A DNA stretch of 64,000 nucleotides from Harmonia axyridis (lineage: Eukaryota > Arthropoda > Insecta > Coleoptera > Coccinellidae): the NCBI RefSeq assembly GCF_914767665.1, contig NC_059502.1:12772001-12836000 (forward strand), written 5' to 3'. The notes beneath the pieces are model-generated. The model was given only the letters and a program-made list of their open reading frames with translations, did no database searches and was not told the DNA's origin. Position numbers and translations under genes: made by a program. Positions 55,086 to 64,000 of this stretch are shown piece after piece; position 1 is the stretch's first letter; each line of letters opens with the position of its first letter.

Positions 55086-56157
55086 TTAATGACTACTCAG
55101 AAGAGTGTTGATTATCCAGGATGAAATTTTGTATTGTTTAACAATAGAGAATAAATTAGAGTTTTCAGGGGCCTCTATCGTCAAAACTAACATCAAAAAA
55201 AATATTGAGCATATTGAGCTTTTTGTTTGGAATGACTTGAAGTTTAACATATCACAAAATCAGCAATTTTCTCCAATAAAGTATGCAGTATCCTCCAACT
55301 AAGTTTTTCAAATCTTCCACCGTCCTTTTCTGAATAGGATTAATATCTTTGTTAAACATTTCTACGTACATTCTTTAACGTTGTCAATATTAATTCATTG
55401 CAATGTGGTGTTCTTATTCAATACCGTAAGATAGCGCTGCAGTCTGCGTATACTCCACAGAACGACACTGCTTGGCATGTCTTTATTTTTCAAAAACTTA
55501 AATTGAATCTCAATGAAAATTTCAGAAATTGACCTCGAAAAGCTGGAAACATCAATGTTCGAAACAACTACCTAACAAATGACCCTTGAATATCGCCAGA
55601 ATGAAACAATTCTATCAGGATCCAACTTATCTAACATAATGAATCACCTTGAAGCCGGCAGAAGTTTCTCTAACGACGGTTGACAATGCCGATTGATAAA
55701 TCACCTGTGGACTTCCGAACATACGGATCTCACCACATTCGGATTCTCTTATTCTCGCCCAGCTACAACACTAATAGACTCTGATCGGTCTCACTCGAAC
55801 TGATAGATCGTTCCGTGTGACAAACAATGGCCTCCTACGATATTCCCAGGACGTTATTTTGTTGGACGCAGCCAACTTTAGTTCCGATGCAGCCAGCAAG
55901 TCTTCGGAACTACCCCCTTAGTCCGAGCATAATAGGGGAGGGAATGAAGGGGTGGGTTTTAGTTGCACCAAGAGTTCTTCCTATAAATCAATATTAGGAT
56001 CCCTGGCTTGGGGGATTTAGAGAGTTGAGAACAAGAGACTACATAAACTTAACATATTTAATCATTTTGGCTCGAAGGTTCGGAAATTTGGCAAAAGATG
56101 TAAACATCTACATTACATCAACCCTACACTACAGATCCAATGAAAATTTTCCGTATA
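55086..56157. other. unique DNA of the left palindrome arm
   Basis: Contains a dispersed repeat at about 55160-55310 shared with 24395-24535, a stretch at 55886-55990 (ATGCAGCCAGCAAGTCTTCG, ending TTCCTATAAATCAAT) that resembles 60434-60535, and otherwise unassigned sequence that is GC-richer around 55650-55960. No gene recognised. The same content occurs inverted at 58249-59320. Confidence 0.55.
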
Positions 56158-56715
56158 AGAGATTCCATTTTGATATAAAAAAAAAGTATAATTTTTAGAA
56201 GAAATCAATGGATGTTTATTTATTAAAGAGGAAGGTATGCCATTAATGATGAAAAACGATAACTGCCAAATACGCCTACAATTGCAGCACCATATTATTT
56301 TCCTAAAAGTTTCCATGATCAATGCATACATTTGTCTGTCCTTGTTAACTTCACAAATTCCAACTTTCATGACTTGAATCTATTATGGAGGAATGGTATA
56401 GACCATATTGTTCACGTGGCCCCAAAAACAAGAGTTCAAAAGTGTTAAATCACAAAATCTCAATGGACAATTGTGACCACCTCTTCAAGATATAACACGG
56501 CTAGAACACTTTTCGTTGCTTGTATGCTACGTAGCGTAGTCTTGTTGAAAATAAACTTCGACTACATCAATATCTTGCGCAATCCATTTACCGTTACATT
56601 TGCACCAGCTTTATTTTTGAATAAGTGAAGTCCAATCACACCACCAGCCCAAAACTTCACTTAACTGTGACACGTTGGGGATAGAGTGGCTTTCAAAAAT
56701 CATTCTTAGACGTTC
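56158..56715 (-). mobile_element. second-subfamily DD41D remnant, left arm
   Basis: After TA, the end AGAGATTCCATTTTGA matches the left end of the element at 4541, and the following 250 bp (GGTATGCCATTAA, GCAGCA, TCCATGATCAATGC) run parallel with it. On the minus strand, transposase scraps are readable in order: FWAGGVIGLHLFKNKAGANV and TVNGLRK, then after stops VVEVYFQQD and HNCPLRFCDL, and FWGHVNN. The gene is destroyed by stops and frameshifts. It abuts DD41D copy E at about 56716-56731. The mirror copy is at 57691-58248. Confidence 0.7.
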
Positions 56716-56730
56716 AGAGTCTCAAAGCGA

Positions 56731-57203
56731 CAAAACGTGAAATTAGGGCGGTCACCAAACGTGTCTTTCAATAAATCGATAGTGGCACGAGCTGTGTGAC
56801 ATGTTGCGCCGTCTTGTTGGAACCACAGCTCCTGGACATCATGTTTGTTCGATTCAGGAATAAAAAAGTTAGTAATCATGGCTCTATACCGATCACCATT
56901 GACTGTAACGTTCTGGCCATCATCGTTTTTGAAGAAGTACGGACCAATGATTCCACCAGCCCATAAAGCGCACCAAACAATCAGTTTTTCTGGATGTAAC
57001 GGTGTTTCGACATACACTTGAGGATTAGCTTCACTCCAAATGCGGCAGTTTTGTTTGTTGACGTAGCCATTCAACCAGAAGTGCGCTTCATCGCTAAACA
57101 AAATAAAATTGACGTAGTACGCGATACGTATTCCGCACAGAACCATTATTTTCGAAATGAAATTGCACTATTTGCAAGCGTTGTTCAGGCGTGAGTTCAT
57201 TCA
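56731..57203 (-). mobile_element. DD41D copy E, catalytic part, left arm
   Basis: Minus-strand DD41D element that lacks its 3' end: it begins after GTGAAATTAG at about 56731 and runs to the palindrome centre. The open frame 56706-57146 has FSDEAHFWLNGYVN, GGIIGPYFF, GDRYRAMITNFF and FQQDGATCHTAR, with the first and second catalytic D. It breaks off before the third block, at GDRPNFTFC. The join RVLRQFYF-V-stop-R-DEAHF marks the same internal deletion as copies C and D. The 5' end of this same element stands on the far side of the palindrome, at 59652-59806. Confidence 0.85.
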
Positions 57204-57676
57204 TGATGAACTCACGCCTGAACAACGCTTGCAAATAGTGCAATTTCATTTCGAAAATAATGGTTCTGTGCGGAATACGTATCGCGTACTACGTCAATTT
57301 TATTTTGTTTAGCGATGAAGCGCACTTCTGGTTGAATGGCTACGTCAACAAACAAAACTGCCGCATTTGGAGTGAAGCTAATCCTCAAGTGTATGTCGAA
57401 ACACCGTTACATCCAGAAAAACTGATTGTTTGGTGCGCTTTATGGGCTGGTGGAATCATTGGTCCGTACTTCTTCAAAAACGATGATGGCCAGAACGTTA
57501 CAGTCAATGGTGATCGGTATAGAGCCATGATTACTAACTTTTTTATTCCTGAATCGAACAAACATGATGTCCAGGAGCTGTGGTTCCAACAAGACGGCGC
57601 AACATGTCACACAGCTCGTGCCACTATCGATTTATTGAAAGACACGTTTGGTGACCGCCCTAATTTCACGTTTTGT
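57204..57676 (+). mobile_element. DD41D copy E, mirror image in right arm
   Basis: Reverse complement of 56731-57203; the frame at 57260-57700 is residue-for-residue the same 146 codons as the one at 56706-57146. It carries the first and second catalytic aspartates but lacks the third. It has no independent inverted end, so it is a product of the rearrangement and not a separate insertion. Confidence 0.85.
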
Positions 57677-57690
57677 CGCTTTGAGACTCT

Positions 57691-58248
57691 GAACGTCTAA
57701 GAATGATTTTTGAAAGCCACTCTATCCCCAACGTGTCACAGTTAAGTGAAGTTTTGGGCTGGTGGTGTGATTGGACTTCACTTATTCAAAAATAAAGCTG
57801 GTGCAAATGTAACGGTAAATGGATTGCGCAAGATATTGATGTAGTCGAAGTTTATTTTCAACAAGACTACGCTACGTAGCATACAAGCAACGAAAAGTGT
57901 TCTAGCCGTGTTATATCTTGAAGAGGTGGTCACAATTGTCCATTGAGATTTTGTGATTTAACACTTTTGAACTCTTGTTTTTGGGGCCACGTGAACAATA
58001 TGGTCTATACCATTCCTCCATAATAGATTCAAGTCATGAAAGTTGGAATTTGTGAAGTTAACAAGGACAGACAAATGTATGCATTGATCATGGAAACTTT
58101 TAGGAAAATAATATGGTGCTGCAATTGTAGGCGTATTTGGCAGTTATCGTTTTTCATCATTAATGGCATACCTTCCTCTTTAATAAATAAACATCCATTG
58201 ATTTCTTCTAAAAATTATACTTTTTTTTTATATCAAAATGGAATCTCT
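57691..58248 (+). mobile_element. second-subfamily DD41D remnant, right arm
   Basis: Mirror copy of 56158-56715, including the readable FWAGGVIGLHLFKNKAGANV stretch at about 57756-57815 and the FWGHVNN scrap at about 57980. The short frame 58036-58293 repeats 56113-56370 exactly. Confidence 0.7.
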
Positions 58249-59321
58249 TATACGGAAAATTTTCATTGGATCTGTAGTGTAGGGTTGATGTAATGTAGAT
58301 GTTTACATCTTTTGCCAAATTTCCGAACCTTCGAGCCAAAATGATTAAATATGTTAAGTTTATGTAGTCTCTTGTTCTCAACTCTCTAAATCCCCCAAGC
58401 CAGGGATCCTAATATTGATTTATAGGAAGAACTCTTGGTGCAACTAAAACCCACCCCCTTCATTCCCTCCCCTATTATGCTCGGACTAAGGGGGTAGTTC
58501 CGAAGACTTGCTGGCTGCATCGGAACTAAAGTTGGCTGCGTCCAACAAAATAACGTCCTGGGAATATCGTAGGAGGCCATTGTTTGTCACACGGAACGAT
58601 CTATCAGTTCGAGTGAGACCGATCAGAGTCTATTAGTGTTGTAGCTGGGCGAGAATAAGAGAATCCGAATGTGGTGAGATCCGTATGTTCGGAAGTCCAC
58701 AGGTGATTTATCAATCGGCATTGTCAACCGTCGTTAGAGAAACTTCTGCCGGCTTCAAGGTGATTCATTATGTTAGATAAGTTGGATCCTGATAGAATTG
58801 TTTCATTCTGGCGATATTCAAGGGTCATTTGTTAGGTAGTTGTTTCGAACATTGATGTTTCCAGCTTTTCGAGGTCAATTTCTGAAATTTTCATTGAGAT
58901 TCAATTTAAGTTTTTGAAAAATAAAGACATGCCAAACAGTGTCGTTCTGTGGAGTATACGCAGACTGCAGCGCTATCTTACGGTATTGAATAAGAACACC
59001 ACATTGCAATGAATTAATATTGACAACGTTAAAGAATGTACGTAGAAATGTTTAACAAAGATATTAATCCTATTCAGAAAAGGACGGTGGAAGATTTGAA
59101 AAACTTAGTTGGAGGATACTGCATACTTTATTGGAGAAAATTGCTGATTTTGTGATATGTTAAACTTCAAGTCATTCCAAACAAAAAGCTCAATATGCTC
59201 AATATTTTTTTTGATGTTAGTTTTGACGATAGAGGCCCCTGAAAACTCTAATTTATTCTCTATTGTTAAACAATACAAAATTTCATCCTGGATAATCAAC
59301 ACTCTTCTGAGTAGTCATTAA
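58249..59321. other. unique DNA of the right palindrome arm
   Basis: Mirror image of 55086-56157. One substitution and one single-base length difference relative to the left arm lie in this part. No gene recognised. Confidence 0.55.
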
Positions 59322-59646
59322 TATGAGATACTATTAAAAGCATTGTTCACATATGCAATAGTACCCCATATCATAACGCCTACTGTCCGGTGTATATGAC
59401 GCTCATCATCAAACTGAGGTTCACGTCTTCCTCCCCAACGTTGTCCAACCCTTTTTTGGCCATCATGTGCACCCAAGGAGAATCGAGATTCATCAGAAAA
59501 GACGACCTGATGCTATTTCACAATCCAATGTTGACGTTCTTCTCACCATCTGTATTCGTTGCCGGCCATGCTAAACTGTCAGAGGTAACACAAGATGGGG
59601 TCGATAATGCTGCAGTCCAAAAGTCGTTATCCGGCGGTAAACGGTT
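59322..59646 (-). mobile_element. Tc1 fragment, mirror image in right arm
   Basis: Reverse complement of 54761-55085. It ends in the middle of the Tc1 coding region, at CGGTAAACGGTT, where the left-arm Tc1 continues outward but this copy does not. The sequence then jumps directly to the DD41D copy E 5' region. This abrupt stop defines the outer breakpoint of the inverted duplication. Confidence 0.85.
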
Positions 59647-59651
59647 GAAAT

Positions 59652-59806
59652 TGAAATTGCACTATTTGCAAGCGTTGTTCAGGCGTGAGTTCATTCATGA
59701 TGAATTTCCAAACCAAACTGAGAATGAATCACTTGACAGCTGTTAAAGCGGTCGCCATCTTGAACAGTAATGTCAACTTGAAGTTATATACCTCGAAAAA
59801 AAACAC
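59652..59806 (-). mobile_element. DD41D copy E, 5' end beyond the palindrome
   Basis: TGCACTATTTGCAAGCGTTG and the following GTTCAGGCGTGAGTTCATTC repeat what stands just before the palindrome centre (about 57164-57203). Here the sequence then continues as in intact copies, through TGAATTTCCAAACC to ACTTGAAGTTATATACCTCG and the end AAAAAAAACAC. About 50 bp are thus present twice in direct orientation on the two sides of the inverted copy. The outer flank is GAGTTATATT; a clean TA is not visible. Confidence 0.85.
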
Positions 59807-60215
59807 GAGTTATATTTTCAAAATATTCATGAAAAATAAAACCTAAAACGAACATAACAAAAGAGTCAAAACTACAATTTTGTGCAAGAAATAATCGACC
59901 GTGGTACAGTGCTGTCCTCTACTTACTAAATGCTTCGTATAAAGAGAAAGAAGATAAAGTGAATGTACAACTTCGTACACAGTACAAAGTTTGGCTATCG
60001 CAGGAGCGCCAGAGGGGGAATGAATGGTACCTAATATTTGACTGATACGCGGAAAGCCACGTGTAGGTAATCCCTCTCAACGCAAAACATTCGTAGAGAA
60101 TCATTTACTGTCACTTTCAACCTAACAACCAATAAACTACCATCTTGGCAACAGAAGTAATCCGAAAAGCTGTATCGTACAAAAAGCACTATAACGATAA
60201 TAACAATTCCAGCTC
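59807..60215. other. unassigned spacer
   Basis: No recognisable gene or repeat. Part of it (59930-60060) is somewhat GC-richer, without a long frame. Confidence 0.4.
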
Positions 60216-60300
60216 TTCGAAATTTATTTATTTATTTATTTATTTATATCCCAACAGACCACAAAGGTCTCATTACAAGGATAAAAAGGTAAATGATTCT
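60216..60300 (-). mobile_element. 3' end of a truncated LINE
   Basis: On the minus strand, AATGAGACCTTTGTGGTCTG and TTGGGATAT are followed by at least five AAAT units (60220-60247 on the plus strand as TTTA repeats). A short hairpin (GACCTTTGTGGTC) before an (AAAT)n tail containing overlapping AATAAA signals is typical of the 3' end of insect non-LTR elements. Only the last 50 bp or so is recognised. Confidence 0.5.
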
Positions 60301-60324
60301 TCTTTTCCTAAAAGTCCAGGTCAA

Positions 60325-60440
60325 TGTCGTTCAGCAACTACCGTACCCTTCAGATCTGACCCCGCGTGATCTTTACTATTTCCTGAATTGAAATTACCAC
60401 TTCTCGGACATCGTTTAGAGTCAACAACTTGCAATGCAGC
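60325..60440 (+). pseudogene. mariner-like transposase C-terminal scrap
   Basis: In alternating plus frames the words TVPFRSDPA, then LTPRDLYYFLN, then LPLLGHRLES appear. Together they resemble the P.S.DL.P.DFFLFPKLK.PL.G.RF block with the third catalytic aspartate of a further Tc1/mariner group. At least two frameshifts are needed. Low certainty of subfamily. Confidence 0.45.
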
Positions 60441-60535
60441 CAGAAAGTCTTCGGAACTTTGCCAATCGGGAAGGAAGTAGTGGAGGGGGGATTGCTTGCA
60501 CAAACATTTCTTCCCATAAATCAATTCTTCATCCA
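60434..60535. repeat. repeat shared with the palindrome arms
   Basis: ATGCAGCCAGAAAGTCTTCG and the later TTCTTCCCATAAATCAAT match 55886-55990 (and its mirror at about 58416-58520) with differences between the two blocks. Position next to the transposase scrap suggests it is the downstream part of that element family. Confidence 0.5.
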
Positions 60536-60893
60536 GCCTTTGTGGGAAAAGGATAAAAGTTGGGGAGAAATGGTCATTGACCATGATTGGAATTTTTTCT
60601 GTCGGGGTAAAAATAGAAATGGAGGCGGATATAGTAGCAAGAAGCTTTAATGGATGTGTGGAGGAGAAGGAGAAAGTGGATGAAGTTACAGATATCAAAT
60701 TCCGTAGACAAGTTGGAGGATGATGTTGAAAGTTTGCATTCGACCTCGTTCTAGTTTGGGAGGAATTATATGTCTGGAGTAGGCGCAACCAAATAGTCGA
60801 AGACGGGGGTGTTCCACTAAATTTTGAAATTATTTTTTATTAAACGTGGCATCAATTAAAAAAATTTGTGGATAGCATTCGGAAGTTTATGTA
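60536..60893. other. unassigned, with a long minus frame
   Basis: A minus frame at 60321-60788 (155 codons) is open through this region and the preceding repeat. Its composition is serine- and threonine-rich (SVTSSTFSFSSTHP) with no recognised domain, and it overlaps transposase remnants on the other strand, so it is considered a by-product. Confidence 0.35.
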
Positions 60894-61415
60894 ACGGATG
60901 TTTTTTCAGTTGTATAAGAAGTTGTTAACTATGGTTTGATAGTTGAGAATTTCAAACTGTGTTTGGCAATTCATCTTGAATCATTCAACGCCATATCAAA
61001 GCTTACAAATTGTGGAAATTCAATTTGAAAAAATTGTTCATTGGGAACATCGTCCCTTTAGAGGTCGACATAATCTGCCGAGTTGATCTGTTAAAGAAGT
61101 CACCGAAATGTCGATACGTCGCCGTTCTCAACTGGATGGCTTTTGTCCTTCGATTATGTGGAAAATTTTACCCAAGAATTCTTTTCAGTGATGGAGCTCA
61201 TTTCAGGTTATATGGCTTTGTCAACAAGCAAAATTATCGTATATGGATCAAAATTAATCCTCAAGCCATTAATTAATCATCATTAGGGTCATTGAAATTG
61301 ACTGTTTGGTTTACAGGCTGGCGACATCATCGGTCCTCATTTCTTTAGGAAAAAAGAAGGAGCTGTGGTTACAGTGAATGGCGACAGAAATCGAGCCATG
61401 TTCACTACTTTTTTT
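60894..61415 (+). mobile_element. third DD41D-like subfamily, degenerate and 3' truncated
   Basis: After TA (60892-60893) the end ACGGATGTTTTTTCAG matches the fragment at 5863. The plus-strand protein is recognisable in pieces: EKIVHWEHRPFRGRHNLPS, EVTEMSIRRRSQLDG, ILFSDGAHFRLYGFVNKQNY (E of SDEAHF replaced by G), LTVWFTGWRHH and NGDRNRAMFTTFF-type sequence. It keeps part of the N-terminal region, unlike copies B to E. It has no second or third catalytic block before it disappears at about 61415. Frameshifts and stops are frequent. Confidence 0.7.
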
Positions 61416-64000
61416 TTCAGATATTAGTATGTTTGAACTCACCCTGTAGGTATATCTTACGTGCGTGCAGTTATCATTTTCCTTTATAGTGAACTTTGAT
61501 CAGATCAATGACTCATTTGCTGTCGTATTTATTTATAACTAAAAATCAAAAGTTTACGAGATATTTGAGTTCTTGTGGTTTTCAAAAGATTTCTCACCTT
61601 TCTTAATTTTTCGTCAATTTTTTCTACGTTGATCAAATTTGATTATAATTTTGAATTTTTTTTCGTGGTCAGCGAGAAGTACGGATCTATTAGCGTTAGG
61701 AAGTAGAAGCACCAAGAAAATTGAGAGTGAATTACAGGAGGAGAGTAACAATTGAAGAAATGAGAAAGAGGGCACGTGCTTGTATAAGGAATGGTGTAGG
61801 CTCGGGTGTAGGACATTTCGAACATAATTCCTGAATACATTTTCTATTAAAATTTTGAGTTTAACTGCAATAAAAAATATTTAATTCCTTACTTTCCTTT
61901 CTTCGCTCCTTTCTTCTTTCTAATCAAAATCAGCTAAAACGAAACTAATACCTGCATTTTAACAAAAACTTTTTCAAAAAATAAAGAAGGAATTTGGCAA
62001 GATTTTAAAATAATTTTGTCATACATAATTCGTGGAATTCGAAGTTGCAGGCAAATTTAAATCAAATTGACTATTCTTTTCCTCATATACCAACTTCCAA
62101 ATCATAATAATTCTTATTCAACTCTAATACAGCATAGTTCTTGTTTTTTCATACATATCATATCCTTTTCTGATGAAAATAATTTAAAATTCAAATCAAA
62201 CTTTGTCAACGTGGAAACATAGTACGAGAAATAAAGGAAGGTGAGGACTTCTTTAAAAACATAATAACTCAAATATCTCGCAAACTGTTGATTTTCGGTT
62301 ATTGAATAATATCAATCGACAGTAAATAAGGGATACTAACACCACCCTTTGCAGTTTTGGAATTTCGAACGGCTATATTCACGAAAACAGTAGTCGAATT
62401 TGGCTCATTAACGAACCTACCCGGAAAATTTCAATTTTCATGAATTCCATTCGAAAGTTAGATATGTATTGTATTTGGAAGATCAGATTCACAGATATAA
62501 TGAATTTTGAGGACAGATTCATCATCAGTGTGTCAAATCTATCGATGGATACGATTTCTGGCACAAAATTCGTTAAATACAGATATTGTGATGAAATAAT
62601 GCGTGTGCAAAAATGTCGATTGCAAAATGATGGATGCGCCGGTGCTATTTTCGGTATCTACTGTATCAAGTTGAAATTTCAACAGACGACGTGATTGAAC
62701 TTGTTTGATAGGTGCATGCTGAGTTACTTTGAGGGCTGAAAAACATATGCATCCTGCATACAAACTGGAATTTATGTTAACAAGGTAATTGTCATATTTC
62801 TCTTCCATGCTTTCACAACCCAGTTACTACTATGAAAATGTTATTCGAACTGATAATTCTATATAAATATTCATGTCTCCATGTGTACATCCTCTCCTGT
62901 TCCATATTGCTGATGCGAATATGTATTATATGTATACATTTGAATTTTTATAATACTCGTGGGACGTCTACTCCTATAACCCTATACGCAGTCTGCAATG
63001 CGGAGGTGCTTTGAGGTTTACTTTTTTCGTATTTGCATAATTTATGTGTTTACATGGAGGATTGTGTACAATTATGGACAATAAATGAAACAGCTCACTT
63101 CCTCTGATATGAATTTGCTTCGGTTAAAATGTGTACAAAGTCCCTGCGGATGGTGGAATATAAAAAAAAGAAAAGATCAGCCTAACGATTCGTGTTTTTT
63201 TTTTCTATCCAATTTAATCAATGAAAAAATACTAGGAGTGTAGACTTTGAAATCACAGGAAATAAAGATGCAAGATGAGCATTAGTTGAACTTTGGAACT
63301 TTATATATATTATAAACTTATTTCAGTATGCATAAATTCAATGGATACCCTGATTTATTCATAAATGAAATATTTTGCTCAATAGAAGTAGTTTCCAATG
63401 AATTTTCTCTCGACTTCGTAATTCATCATTTCTGATATAGACAAAATTTTCCTCAACATAAGCAGTATTCCAGTTTATTGACTAAAAAGTTGACCTCATC
63501 ATTTTTCTGTATTTTTTTTGTTCTTTTGTATATTGAAGCTTTTCATAGTATTGTTTCCACTCTGCATATAATGCTAATGCTACGCTGGTTTCCAATAAAA
63601 TAGCCTTTCTTTTAATTTGGTTATGATGGATGTTGGGGTCTTTCGCTACCATGGATGGTGACCATGGCAGCACATTTCTTGCTGGTTAACTTCTAAATTT
63701 AACATCTCGATGCCTATTTTCATACAACACACTTAAGGGTGTTTCCACCCCGTTTGGTATAAGATCTCCCTCCTTCAAATAAAAATTAAGTTGTTTCGGA
63801 GTTTTATGAAATACTTGTGTGTCCTAAAAGACTTGAATTCAGTTGGAATGAAAATTTTATCTATTCACCTTCAATGGCAGGACGTTTTCTTAAGGGTTCA
63901 CTTCAATTATTGATTTCTCTGGTCAAACTTTTATATTGAGGTATACAGGGTGTTTCTAGATTGGATGTACAAACGAAAATGACAGATTCATCGCATCATT
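61416..64000. other. non-coding end of window
   Basis: AT-rich DNA. Short frames at 62440-62694 and 62539-62808 overlap on opposite strands and are not recognised. At 63944, TATACAGGGTGTTTCTAGAT looks like the start of a MITE with ACAGGGTG-type ends that runs out of the window. Confidence 0.4.

Larger units (their letters stand above)
54761..59646. repeat. 4.9-kb near-perfect palindrome
   Basis: The sequence from 54761 to about 57201 is repeated in reverse complement from about 57206 to 59646. The centre, at 57203, is GAGTTCAT TCATG ATGAACTC, so the loop is only 5 bases. Matching positions add up to 114406 in the inner part and 114407 in the outer part, which shows a single 1-base length difference. 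I noticed one substitution (GCCAAGCAGT near 55468 against GCCAAACAGT near 58930). All features of the left arm (Tc1 fragment, unique DNA, second-subfamily DD41D remnant, DD41D copy E) recur in mirror order on the right. At 59646 the right arm ends and the interrupted DD41D element resumes. Confidence 0.95.

Noticed and set aside
57260..57700. Independent second DD41D transposase gene
   Set aside because: It is the exact mirror of 56706-57146 and has no ends of its own; it results from the inverted duplication.
60321..60788. 155-codon minus frame as a host gene
   Set aside because: It overlaps a recognisable transposase scrap and a dispersed repeat on the other strand and has a low-complexity composition.
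1..64000. tRNA or rRNA genes
   Set aside because: No box-B-like GGTTCGAATCC with a fitting cloverleaf and no conserved rRNA stretch was noticed on either strand. A dedicated scan (covariance models) could still find a degenerate one.

Overview
The window looks like repeat-rich, AT-rich insect nuclear DNA. The evidence is the families present: DD41D, DD34D and Tc1 transposases, hAT-type remnants, an APE-type non-LTR retrotransposon with insect-style ORF1 and ORF2, many MITEs with target duplications, and a long satellite array. A beetle is possible, but the species cannot be fixed from sequence alone. I found no convincing host gene, tRNA, rRNA or CRISPR array. Every long open frame that I can identify belongs to a transposable element.

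Layout. 1-13.7 kb holds DD41D Tc1/mariner copies (2.0-3.2 and 6.1-6.8 kb, the second nested in a MITE with 8-bp target duplications), a relative at 4.5-5.3 kb, hairpin MITEs, a hAT transposase remnant (about 8.9-9.6 kb, minus), a LINE reverse-transcriptase remnant (9.6-10.2 kb), an unplaced exon-like remnant (11.9-12.3 kb) and a mariner scrap (12.4-12.6 kb). 13.7-22.7 kb is a tandem satellite of about 19 monomers of 477 bp, with a marker substitution in every fourth monomer. 24.7-48.2 kb is a mosaic of MITEs (five copies of the 8-bp-TSD family in the whole window), a deleted mariner (28.3-29.3 kb), a Tc1-derived MITE (30.1-30.4 kb), two more DD41D copies (31.9-32.8 and 45.0-45.9 kb), two long foldback elements (34.0-34.95 and 37.1-38.2 kb), a minisatellite and other low-copy repeats. 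48.2-52.8 kb is a non-LTR retrotransposon with two uninterrupted frames, inserted inside a minus-strand mariner whose halves lie on either side. 54.76-59.65 kb is a nearly perfect 4.9-kb palindrome built from a Tc1 fragment, unique DNA and two DD41D-type fragments, with the fold point inside a DD41D element. 60-64 kb holds more transposase scraps and non-coding DNA.

How the parts relate. Four DD41D copies or copy groups share one internal deletion that removes the DNA-binding half of the transposase and keeps the catalytic half. They therefore look like an amplified deletion derivative rather than independent decay. The nesting gives a relative order: mariner before LINE, and 8-bp-TSD MITE before DD41D. 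The palindrome and the intact LINE are the youngest-looking events. The palindrome must be separated from an assembly or amplification artefact before it is interpreted biologically.
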